Of a DNA stretch of 64,000 nt, positions 26,306-35,122 are shown piece after piece. Under the pieces are notes generated by a model. It did not search any database, was not told the DNA's origin, and saw only the letters and a program-made list of their open reading frames with translations. This DNA is from Paraflavisolibacter caeni (GTDB lineage Bacteria > Bacteroidota > Bacteroidia > Chitinophagales > Chitinophagaceae), in NCBI RefSeq assembly GCF_025628885.1, contig NZ_JAOTIF010000026.1, positions 1 to 64,000 on the forward strand. The letters run 5' to 3'. Positions within the stretch are counted from its first letter, which is position 1, and each line of letters begins with the position of its first letter. The translations under genes and the position numbers were made by a program.

Positions 26306-26360
26306 TCCAAACTCCAAACTCCAAACTCCAAACCCCAAACTTCAAACTCCAAACCCCTTC
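26306..26360. repeat. AAACTCC-type heptad repeat, copy 2
   Basis: Units AAACTCC repeat four times, followed by the same AAACCCC/AAACTTC/AAACTCC series as at 20930-20976, then a CACCATT run to about 26375. It fills the gap between the barrel and metalloprotease genes. Confidence 0.75.
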
Positions 26361-26423
26361 ACCATTCACCATTCAATTGTTAACGGTGATCATCAACCGA
26401 TGACTGCCTAAAATCTTACGACC

Positions 26424-29400
26424 ATGCGCAAAGCAATATTTTTCATGTTCATGACATGGCAACTCTTAGCTGCTAATATTTCCTTGCAGGCACAAAGCAT
26501 TGATCTGCCTGTCTTGATCCGGCCTCAAAACAAACAGGTGGTTACAAAATTGCAGGCACGTAACCTCGTTTTTAGTTGGCAACCTTCCATGAAGACCTTG
26601 CCCGGCGCTCTATACCTGTTCAGGTTGGTGGAAGTGAATCCCACCGACCGCGAACCCGGAGATGCCATGGAGTCAACCTCTGTGCCTTTATTGGAAAAAA
26701 CCATCCTCGGTACCACCTTTTTGTATACACCCGATTTACCTGCCCTATCGCCAGGGAAGACATATGCCTGGCAAATAAGTGCAATAGGTCTCCGTGGACA
26801 AAAGCCGGCATTGGATAGTAAGACGACAAGCGAAGCTTATACCTTTTCAATAGATTCAGGTTATTACGATTACTGCACTTGCTCGGTTGGTAATACATCC
26901 ATTCAGCGTACCAGTAAAAGTCCCAACTTCTTTACCTATCAGGGCACTGTCCAGGGCGGGTGCTCCGGAGATTATTACTGCCAGGGTACCAATCGTATAG
27001 AGTATTTGTGGCGGGTTGTTTCCGGTGCTGCCAACATCGAAGGTCCCGATAACGGCCCCACTGTGAACGTCGCTACAGCAGGCCCTGGCACCTTTACCAT
27101 TGAATTGAAAGGAACTGTGGTATGCAACGACAGCAACAATTGCAGTACCACCACCACCTACACAGATACCTTTGCTTATGAACCCAAAACTTGCGATTGT
27201 AATGTGGATGTCGATTGTAAAAAGGTAATCGGACAGGGAAACCTGCGAACCTTTGAAGGCGTCCTGAATGGCGGCTGTACCGGCGTACACGGTATGGCCC
27301 CTCCTTATGATACCTGTGGCATTCAAAATGTCACCTGGTTTTGGCAGGTGATCGAAGGTGGTGATGTGGCCGAAATAGAAGGCGCCGACAACCAGCAAAC
27401 CGTGAATGTGAAGATAAAAGGAACAGGCCCCTATCAAATGCGTGTGCAGGCAGATGTTACATGCAGCGATGGCTCCAAAACCTGTAACAGTTTTGACTAT
27501 TGCTTTGATACGGCAAGGGTAGAGAAAAAATGCACCTTCGTTTATTCCGAAAGCAATCAGCCGGCTATGGTTGGTGGATTGTATAAAGTATTGAAGTCGG
27601 GCGATCTGGCAATGTTCAGTAAAGAACAGAACGTATCCGGGAATAACAAGATCAGGAGGGATGATTACATTGCTCTATTCGCTAAGGGAGAGGATTTTGA
27701 TAAAGTAACCTTTGAATGCACCCCATCATACCAATGTGATGAGGCCCAAAAGAAAGGCACCAAAGATGTGCTCCTGGCAGGAAAGGTTCGGTTTGAATGG
27801 GAGATCCAGAATGGAGAGGGAAACTTCGTTAAGCTCGGTGCTCTGCCCGCAAATGTATCTAGTGATGTTGGTGACAGGGTGATCTTCCAACCTCCTTACG
27901 TGCCTTTGCCCGAGAACGGTCAGAAGAATTCCAAGACCACCACTATCTTTTTACGCACAATAGATGAAACTGGTACTGGGCAACTCCTGGATCAAAACAC
28001 CTACGACAATATTACCATCACCACCTCCCGTTTTAAAAACTCCGATGAGGATTATTATACCATTGAGGTACAAAACACGAATCAAACCTATTTTGCCAAA
28101 CCCAACCTCCAGGAAGATAATAATGGGGTTTGTAAAGCAACCTACAGCTGGGATAAACCGAACGACCTGAAAAGACCTACAATAAAACTGCCTCCGGTTC
28201 CCGATAACAATAAAATGGTCTTAGGTCAATGGATGGTTCTGGAAGCGAACAATCAAAATGAAACAGATGAACTGAAAATGGTTTGTGATGGCAAACAAAC
28301 ACAATGCGAGGAGGACGGTGGCAAAAAAGAATATCCTGATAACATTGAATGGACCTGGACAATCCAAAATGATGATGGTACAAAGGGTAGATTTATTGGA
28401 GGTAAAACAGGCCGTTATGTGATCTATGAAGCCCCCGACAGGATGCCACTGCCACGAATAAACGAGTTGTCTGTTGACATCGTTGTGAGCGTAAAGAACA
28501 CAGGGGTTCAAAAGAACGATGTCACCTTTACATCGAGCCCGATCTCATTTAAAATCTTTAAGCCGGGCGTGCAACTACAATACCCACCTTTAACCTGGTT
28601 GCCGGAAGATGGCAATTCAGTGAGCTTGAAATCATCTTTACTGTATTTTGAAAATGGTATGTGGAAACCAGCACTGGCACATATGTCCCGCATCCATTTC
28701 TTTGAATTATTAAACGTTTCTAAAGAAAAAGGGATATGCTTGAATGATCCGCTGCCACGAAGGGCCAGGCAATGCCGTGACCTGTTACTGAAGAAAGAAG
28801 GTCATACGGAAGTATTCGAACGATCCAAAGACCCTGGCCCTTTCAATTGCAACAACAAGAAGTATTATGTGCATGCACGCTCTCAAAAACCAGCAAAGGA
28901 AGAAACAGTTAAAGTAAATTCTGAAGACTTTGGCTCCTATGGTTTCTTGCGCAGCTTTGCCAATATCAACCAGGGAGGAAAAGACAGCATTAAAGGAGAA
29001 ACACCGGTCTATGAACCGGTGCCTATACCAGCGAATAAGTTGCCGCATCCTTTAGGTAGAGCGAAGAAGACGATCTATTCAGACAACCGCGTTACAATAC
29101 CAAGAGATGTAGATGAAAACCACATAGCCGACAATGGTTGGACCACATTAGGAGGAGCACGAATACCCGACCCTCAAAATCCGAAGGTGGATAATGACAA
29201 CCAGCTGCCGGGTGATGGCTTCAATGGGGATGGCCTGTCGAACTACGAAGAATACAGGGGATTTTATGTCAGCGGTAGTCACCTGCGCACCAACATCAAT
29301 AATAAAGACCTGTTCGTTCACAATTCTGATGGTGCAAATTTAATAACCTTCCAAAGCGTGTTGTTGAGTCCAGCTGGAGAAAGGGTATATGTCCATGAGA

Positions 29401-30011
29401 TCTATGAAGAGGAATACATTAGTAACGCCCGCCGTGAGATCAATTTCAATTGTAACCCTGACTTGCATCCTGATGGCACAAATGCTGGAGCTGCAGGAAC
29501 TGCCCCTGTTCAGAAAGGTTTGTTCTTAAGAAATGCAATAGCTGTAGTGGTAGGCCTTAATGGGAATATTGAATCCCGGAATAATCGTCCGGCTCCCCCC
29601 AATTGGGTGCAACGTGTCAATATCTATCCGGCAAACATTACTGCTTTCTGCCTTAGAATGGGTTTAAACCTTCCAACCAAACTTAACCAGGTTACGGCTC
29701 ACGAATTGTGCCATGCAATAAATATCTATCACCATGGCCGGGGTGTGAATGTACTAAACGGGCTAAGAAGCGGGGACATGCGTTGCATCATGAGGTATGA
29801 TAACCGTTTACCTACAGTCCCCGGCTTCATCCCGGAACCCATAGGAAATATTCTATGCGATAGCAATTTGGGCACAGGTTATAATGCCCGGATACCATGT
29901 TCCCCTTTGGTGCCTGCCAGCAGGTGCTTCGGGAACGCTGATGTAAACAGGGGCTTTTGCATCCGTAAGATCAGGGTTTCCTGTACTCAATTCCCATATC
30001 CTCAGTACTAA
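26424..30011 (+). CDS. large secreted multidomain protein with C-terminal metzincin zinc protease
   Basis: The 1,195-aa protein has a signal peptide (…NISLQAQ). Residues ~30-145 form a fibronectin/DUF-like beta domain. Two cysteine-rich PKD-like domains follow (~150-250 and ~255-370), then further beta domains. A Ca-binding-like segment DGFNGDGLSNYEEY lies near 930-945. The C-terminus carries HELCHAINIYH with His1093, Glu1094, His1097 and His1103, the HExxHxxN/GxxH zinc site of metzincins, and a Met in MRCIMRY ~20 residues on could be the Met-turn. I infer a secreted or surface peptidase. Substrate is unknown. It is followed 32 bp later by the 30044 gene. Confidence 0.82.
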   Translation: MRKAIFFMFMTWQLLAANISLQAQSIDLPVLIRPQNKQVVTKLQARNLVFSWQPSMKTLPGALYLFRLVEVNPTDREPGDAMESTSVPLLEKTILGTTFLYTPDLPALSPGKTYAWQISAIGLRGQKPALDSKTTSEAYTFSIDSGYYDYCTCSVGNTSIQRTSKSPNFFTYQGTVQGGCSGDYYCQGTNRIEYLWRVVSGAANIEGPDNGPTVNVATAGPGTFTIELKGTVVCNDSNNCSTTTTYTDTFAYEPKTCDCNVDVDCKKVIGQGNLRTFEGVLNGGCTGVHGMAPPYDTCGIQNVTWFWQVIEGGDVAEIEGADNQQTVNVKIKGTGPYQMRVQADVTCSDGSKTCNSFDYCFDTARVEKKCTFVYSESNQPAMVGGLYKVLKSGDLAMFSKEQNVSGNNKIRRDDYIALFAKGEDFDKVTFECTPSYQCDEAQKKGTKDVLLAGKVRFEWEIQNGEGNFVKLGALPANVSSDVGDRVIFQPPYVPLPENGQKNSKTTTIFLRTIDETGTGQLLDQNTYDNITITTSRFKNSDEDYYTIEVQNTNQTYFAKPNLQEDNNGVCKATYSWDKPNDLKRPTIKLPPVPDNNKMVLGQWMVLEANNQNETDELKMVCDGKQTQCEEDGGKKEYPDNIEWTWTIQNDDGTKGRFIGGKTGRYVIYEAPDRMPLPRINELSVDIVVSVKNTGVQKNDVTFTSSPISFKIFKPGVQLQYPPLTWLPEDGNSVSLKSSLLYFENGMWKPALAHMSRIHFFELLNVSKEKGICLNDPLPRRARQCRDLLLKKEGHTEVFERSKDPGPFNCNNKKYYVHARSQKPAKEETVKVNSEDFGSYGFLRSFANINQGGKDSIKGETPVYEPVPIPANKLPHPLGRAKKTIYSDNRVTIPRDVDENHIADNGWTTLGGARIPDPQNPKVDNDNQLPGDGFNGDGLSNYEEYRGFYVSGSHLRTNINNKDLFVHNSDGANLITFQSVLLSPAGERVYVHEIYEEEYISNARREINFNCNPDLHPDGTNAGAAGTAPVQKGLFLRNAIAVVVGLNGNIESRNNRPAPPNWVQRVNIYPANITAFCLRMGLNLPTKLNQVTAHELCHAINIYHHGRGVNVLNGLRSGDMRCIMRYDNRLPTVPGFIPEPIGNILCDSNLGTGYNARIPCSPLVPASRCFGNADVNRGFCIRKIRVSCTQFPYPQY

Positions 30012-30043
30012 ATGCTCATATTCCAGTTATTAAAATCTATTGT

Positions 30044-30919
30044 ATGAAAAAGCTGATGCTATTTACTGTTACCTGCCTATTGGAATTTGTGATAGCCAAC
30101 CCTCAGGGCAGGTATTCAATTTCCTGCAGTGTTGCAGATGGAGATACGACCACTATTTATCACAACCAGCCTTTAGTGTTTTCTGTAAGTATTACGAATA
30201 AGGAGGCATATAAAAATTGGCAATGGAACATGGCCGCGGACGAATGGATACAGGAATTGGAAGCAAACTTCAAAGCAGGGAAATTATCGGAAGAAGATTA
30301 TAATGAAGAAAAAGAAGTGGCTATCAAAGGGAAAAAAACAGGGAAGGCTGATACCCTGGGTACACTTGCGCATCCTTGGTACGAACAATTGAAATTCTAT
30401 GTGTTCCAGGACGATAGCATTCAAAAGGAGGCATGGCCTGTGAGCAGGCTGGGAATAACGCCCAATGAAGCAGTTGCTGTATTGGATGAAAATGCAAATT
30501 ATTTGCTTTATTGCCACATGCCTCCTGAAATGGTTTCTTTGATCAAACCTGGTAGTTATTCCATTAAGGTTTTGCTAGGCGACGTCCGGTCTAATCAGGT
30601 TAAAATAACTGTGCTACCTGGGGATATACCTCAACCTGTCTTGCAATCACCAGAAATGCAAATCCGGCTGGGACAATATTACTGGCTGGCAGGAAATGCC
30701 GATAAAGTATTCAGTTATGCAAATGCTGTCTTGCAAAAAGATACATCCAATCTGGAAGCACTCATTTTAAGGGGTGAAAGCCATATTCTAAAGGAAAACT
30801 ATAAACTGGCTTTAACAGACTTTGAAAAAGCCCTGCAACTGCACAACAAGAAGTTTCCAAGCTTGTATGAACCTCCGGAATACCTGATCGGTACCATAGA
30901 ATGGCTGCAACAAAAATGA
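30044..30919 (+). CDS. exported TPR-like protein downstream of the metzincin
   Basis: The 291-aa protein has a signal peptide (MKKLMLFTVTCLLEFVIANPQ), a beta-rich N-terminal half with a Lys/Glu-rich insertion (~75-100), and a C-terminal pair of TPR-like helices (IRLGQYYWLAGNADKVFSYANAVLQ, ALILRGESHILKENYKLALTDFEKAL). It lies 32 bp behind the metalloprotease gene and ends at a strong terminator, so the two are probably co-transcribed. I infer a periplasmic or surface partner; no family is recognised. Confidence 0.7.
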   Translation: MKKLMLFTVTCLLEFVIANPQGRYSISCSVADGDTTTIYHNQPLVFSVSITNKEAYKNWQWNMAADEWIQELEANFKAGKLSEEDYNEEKEVAIKGKKTGKADTLGTLAHPWYEQLKFYVFQDDSIQKEAWPVSRLGITPNEAVAVLDENANYLLYCHMPPEMVSLIKPGSYSIKVLLGDVRSNQVKITVLPGDIPQPVLQSPEMQIRLGQYYWLAGNADKVFSYANAVLQKDTSNLEALILRGESHILKENYKLALTDFEKALQLHNKKFPSLYEPPEYLIGTIEWLQQK

Positions 30920-30926
30920 TAAGCTT

Positions 30927-30953
30927 AAATGAGCGGGTTTCCCCGCTCATTTT
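30927..30953 (+). terminator. Rho-independent terminator
   Basis: AAATGAGCGGG (30927-30937) pairs with CCCGCTCATTT (30942-30952) around a TTTC loop, followed by T. It lies 7 bp behind the stop of the 30044 gene. Confidence 0.85.
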
Positions 30954-31032
30954 AACATCTTGATGACTAACTCTGAGGGTAACAATGAGTCCAATTTGCG
31001 TATATACCAATAAGGAAATCAAATCCAAAGTC

Positions 31033-31353
31033 ATGAAAACACAAAATACACAACAGGAAATCATGCTGGTCTTGAACACTACCTTTTCTCAAAGAGAATG
31101 GTGCCCGGTAAATTCATCGAATAGCAAGCCTTTATCACAGGAAGAACGGCTAATAGAAGCTTGTTGGAATGGAATGCTCCCTGAACTGCTCCCGGAAATA
31201 ATGAATCAGTCCTCAAATGGCAAAAAACTTTTCTTGTGGCATATTCGTCAAAGCAAATCTCTTTTCATGGAATTGGGTGAATCCCCAGTCTCTATAGAAA
31301 GACATTCATCAATAGATCCTCATTATTTCATTCAAAATGATTTAATGAACTAA
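31033..31353 (+). CDS. small protein of unknown function
   Basis: ATG 31033 gives a 106-aa cytoplasmic-type protein (MKTQNTQQEIMLVLNTTFSQ at the start) that is rich in Glu, Ser and Leu, with no signal peptide or recognised domain. The frame is open further to 30985. It lies between the terminator at 30953 and the convergent CHAT gene, and might be an accessory to either neighbour. Composition looks coding, but there is no homology I can name. Confidence 0.45.
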   Translation: MKTQNTQQEIMLVLNTTFSQREWCPVNSSNSKPLSQEERLIEACWNGMLPELLPEIMNQSSNGKKLFLWHIRQSKSLFMELGESPVSIERHSSIDPHYFIQNDLMN

Positions 31354-31417
31354 ATATCTGTCCCGGTGTCCAGCCCGTTTTTATTCCTTGCCCCCCGATC
31401 CGGCTCTATGAAAACGT

Positions 31418-34400
31418 TTACTCAACCAAAACAAATCCAGCCCAGAAGAATGGCGGATATTGCTCTTTCATCTTTAACTGTGCAGCATGCAAGGCATCCT
31501 TGGTAGATTGTCCATTGATCCAGTTCCTGTAAAACTGGGCCATTAATTCCTTGGTTTCCTTGTCAGGTACACGCCACAAACTCAGCACCATCTGTTTCAC
31601 GCCTGCAAGCTTAAATGCCCGCTGCAAACCAATCACACCTTCATTACCTTGTAAATCGCCTAAAGCCGTTTCACATGCACTCAGCACCACCAGGTCTGTA
31701 GAACTCAGATCCAATTGTGCTATTTCATAAGCGGTCAGGATGCCATCTTCCCTGCCCGGCAGCGCGATCCCTCCCTTCCATGCATGATTGGCACCTGCCA
31801 ATACCAAACCACTCCGGAACATTGGATTTTGCTGAATAGTAAAGACATTCCTGTGCTCCAAAGGAGATGCCGCATTCGCCCTCACTTCAGGTACAGGCAG
31901 AAAAAAGCCATGAGTCGCCAGGTGCAATACTTGTGGACTGTGCACATCTAAACGCTTAAACGCCTCTTCTGTAGCATTCGAACCACTAACCGGGAGCACC
32001 TGCACACCTCCATGCAACAATATCTTTTGTAGACTGTCTATTTCCTCCTTCGTTCCCGGCAATGAATTCCATTCCTTGCCCCCTCTTATTCTACGCGTAT
32101 CAGATGCATAAAAATTAAAGGAACTAGCATTGCTATAGACGCCTGCTCTAACCTGCATAGTATCTGATGACTGTTGATAATCTATATTGCCCCAGGTATT
32201 GGCAATCTTGGGCTTTGCATTTCCTTCTGACGACAGGGCCAATGAACGGGTGCTGAGTAGTTGGTTCAATTGGTATTGGTCAATGAGCAAATGTGTGGAA
32301 TCATACCGCAAAGCTTGGAAAGCCACACGATGCAGCAAACCGGTAGGCGCAAAATAAATGGTATTGATATTTTTGAGAGAAGGCTCTAAGGGTTTCCATA
32401 TTAATTGGTAGAGCGAATCAGAAAAACTACTTTTTTCATCTTCAGAAACAATGATTCCCCGGTACAATTGATGAATGATTGCCTCTGCTCCATCTACGGA
32501 ATCTAGGGCGTTTATAGAGGTGTCAGGCCTTAATAATCGTTGCAACTGTCTTTCTTCAAATAAGGGCACGAATACAACATTACTATCTGCAGGCGATATG
32601 ATAAGCGCTGCATAAATGGTACTGTCCGTCCATTTTTTATGATACAATCCAAATCTTACAAATTCTATCGCAGCCTCACCTTTTGACAGGTGCTGCCTGA
32701 TCTTTTTTACATCTGCCTGCTGTTTAAACAACAGGTTTCTAAAAGGTAAAGCGAGGCTGGACAATTCTTGCTCCATCTGGTTGGCAGTCTCTTGTAATTG
32801 ATCGAGGTTGGGTACACGCCGGGAAATGGGCAGCAAAAGTTGCTTTCCAATAAAAGCTTTATACAAACGCCATTGATCAAATAATTGCAAAGCAACGCTG
32901 TCATTGCTTTTACGGATGCTATACAATACCTGCCGCTGGTTTTCCAATACCATTCCTTTAGAGATCAGCTCACTTGCATATAATTGTTGCAATTCTGGCT
33001 GTCCAGCTTTTTCCTGGGTATATAAGATCGAAGGAAGGTAATCAAACTGGTAAGCCTCTCTGTTGAGAAAGGCTAATTTGTCCTGCTCCGATAATGTAGA
33101 GTATGTTTGTGTCAATTGCTGAACCATGGTTGCATTAGCTTTATTGATAAAAGCCAACGCTTTTGCAACACTGTCCATCCTGGCATAAAGTAATCCCAGG
33201 CTATTCAGGTTGCTCACATAATCCGGGTGGTTTTCACCCAATACTCTTTTTCTGATGGCTAATGCCTTTTCATATAAGGACAGTGCATCCTGTTGATGAC
33301 CTGTTTGCTCATATAAACTGGCCAGGTTATGTAAACTTTGAGCATAGTCAGGATGTTCCTCTCCCCAGACTTTCTTCCTGATCGCAACAGCCTGTACCAG
33401 CAAAGGCAAAGCTTTTTCATACGCACCTTTTGCCATATACAGCCCTGCAAGGTTATTCAATCCAACAGTGTAATCAGGGCTCTCTTTCACCAATGATTTT
33501 CTGACAGCTAAGGCTTGTTCATATAATTTCAAAGCTGTATCCGGGCGCCCCATACTTTCGTATAATCCGGCAAGGTTTTCCAAAGTAAGGATGTACTTGC
33601 TGTGCTTTTCTCCCAATACTTTTTTTAAGATAGGTAAAGCTTCCAGTAACAAGGGTACTGATTTATCCGGCTGCCCGATGCGCTCATATAAAATAGCAAG
33701 GTCATTTAAGGATGTAGCATAATCAGGATGATCTGCCATCCAGTTTTTTCGAATGTCTACAGCCTGTAGCAATAAGGAAAGCGCTACATCATATCTTCCT
33801 AAACTCTGGTAAAGATTGGCCAGGCTATTTAAACTGGAAGCATAATGAGGATGCTGCTCGCCCCAAACCGACCTTTGTATGTCTACAGCTTGCTCATACA
33901 ACGGCAAAGCTTTATCATATTGCCCGATACGCACGTATAAACTTGCCAGGTTTTCCAATGTGGTCATATACCTGCTGTGCTTTTCTCCTGCAACCTTTTC
34001 TAAAATACCTAATGCCTGCTCATACAAAGGCAAGGCTTTATCATACTGCCCTATATGTTCATATAAAAAAGCCTGGTTGTGTAAACTGATGGCATAATCC
34101 AGGTGCTCTTCGCCATAAACCTCTTTTTTGACAGCTACAGCCTCGAGCATGAGCGGTATTGCTTGCTTATACTCACCCATGTACACATACACATTAGAAA
34201 GACCAATAAGGCTATTAGCGAATTCTGGATTTCCTGCCTTTTTTAATATAGCCAGTGCTTGTTCATATAAAGGCTTGGCCTTGTCTGCTTCTCCCATCTG
34301 GTAATAAGCATCAGCAAGACTATTCAAACTCTTGGCATAAGAAAAATGGGTCTTTCCAAAATAGGCCTCTTTGAGCGCTACTATAAATTTTCTGTATGCT

Positions 34401-35083
34401 GGTTCTTTAGTAACGAAGCCTTTATTAGGATATTGACTGGCCAGCATGGTAGCTGTATTCATGAATGCTTTTGCCTGTCTACCCAACTGATCCTTTGCAC
34501 CGGCGTTCATGAGTTGTTCAAAAACGGCCCACTGTTCTTCTTCAGCAGCAACGATCAATGGAGTACAGCAGCCTTCTGCATCCAAAACATCGATCTTGGC
34601 TCCATGTTGTAAAAGGTATTGTACATTCTCTGTTCTTCCGTTGGCTGCTGCCCAAAACAAAGGTGTCCAGCTATCTTTTTTCCTGGTATAAGGATTATAT
34701 CCTTTTTCATCCAATGGTAAATGAAGGGAATCTCCAAGGTATTGTAAGAGTGCAGGTGATTTTTTAGAGGCGGCAACGCCTTGTATATTACCAAAATAGC
34801 TGGCCCCCTGGTTAATGAAGATCACAACTGAATCACGAACTTTCAGATAATGCTGCACTAAATGCTTGACAATAGGTAAATCACAATAATAGGCAGCCCA
34901 CATCAGTAGGGCAGTTCCATTACTGTCAGCTTTATAGGTACCTGCTGTATCTTTTACAAATTGCTGTTGTAATACCGTCAGATCGCAGTTTCGGATGGCT
35001 TGCTGTGTAATACTGTCTGGCTGTGCATTTGCCGGAAAGAGACAAAGAACCTTAAACACCAATAATAAGATCAGGAAACGCAT
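31418..35083 (-). CDS. exported ankyrin-TPR-CHAT peptidase
   Basis: ATG 35083 gives a signal peptide (MRFLILLLVFKVLCLFPANAQ); the longer frame adds a soluble tail. The 1,221-aa product has ankyrin-like repeats (~35-215: TALLMWAAYYCDLPIVKHLV, TPLFWAAANGRTENVQYLL), about ten 42-residue kinesin-light-chain-type TPRs (~250-660), a helical linker, and a C-terminal CHAT domain with the dyad HLATHG (His~1058) and LSACETALG (Cys~1137). CHAT proteins are caspase-like cysteine peptidases. It is last in an operon with a sigma factor, an anti-sigma-like protein and a caspase. I infer a periplasmic peptidase whose repeats sense a ligand or substrate. Confidence 0.9.
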   Translation of the reverse strand: MRFLILLLVFKVLCLFPANAQPDSITQQAIRNCDLTVLQQQFVKDTAGTYKADSNGTALLMWAAYYCDLPIVKHLVQHYLKVRDSVVIFINQGASYFGNIQGVAASKKSPALLQYLGDSLHLPLDEKGYNPYTRKKDSWTPLFWAAANGRTENVQYLLQHGAKIDVLDAEGCCTPLIVAAEEEQWAVFEQLMNAGAKDQLGRQAKAFMNTATMLASQYPNKGFVTKEPAYRKFIVALKEAYFGKTHFSYAKSLNSLADAYYQMGEADKAKPLYEQALAILKKAGNPEFANSLIGLSNVYVYMGEYKQAIPLMLEAVAVKKEVYGEEHLDYAISLHNQAFLYEHIGQYDKALPLYEQALGILEKVAGEKHSRYMTTLENLASLYVRIGQYDKALPLYEQAVDIQRSVWGEQHPHYASSLNSLANLYQSLGRYDVALSLLLQAVDIRKNWMADHPDYATSLNDLAILYERIGQPDKSVPLLLEALPILKKVLGEKHSKYILTLENLAGLYESMGRPDTALKLYEQALAVRKSLVKESPDYTVGLNNLAGLYMAKGAYEKALPLLVQAVAIRKKVWGEEHPDYAQSLHNLASLYEQTGHQQDALSLYEKALAIRKRVLGENHPDYVSNLNSLGLLYARMDSVAKALAFINKANATMVQQLTQTYSTLSEQDKLAFLNREAYQFDYLPSILYTQEKAGQPELQQLYASELISKGMVLENQRQVLYSIRKSNDSVALQLFDQWRLYKAFIGKQLLLPISRRVPNLDQLQETANQMEQELSSLALPFRNLLFKQQADVKKIRQHLSKGEAAIEFVRFGLYHKKWTDSTIYAALIISPADSNVVFVPLFEERQLQRLLRPDTSINALDSVDGAEAIIHQLYRGIIVSEDEKSSFSDSLYQLIWKPLEPSLKNINTIYFAPTGLLHRVAFQALRYDSTHLLIDQYQLNQLLSTRSLALSSEGNAKPKIANTWGNIDYQQSSDTMQVRAGVYSNASSFNFYASDTRRIRGGKEWNSLPGTKEEIDSLQKILLHGGVQVLPVSGSNATEEAFKRLDVHSPQVLHLATHGFFLPVPEVRANAASPLEHRNVFTIQQNPMFRSGLVLAGANHAWKGGIALPGREDGILTAYEIAQLDLSSTDLVVLSACETALGDLQGNEGVIGLQRAFKLAGVKQMVLSLWRVPDKETKELMAQFYRNWINGQSTKDALHAAQLKMKEQYPPFFWAGFVLVE

Positions 35084-35122
35084 AACAAATAAATTGAGAT
35101 TTCTGCCCCAACCACCCACTGC

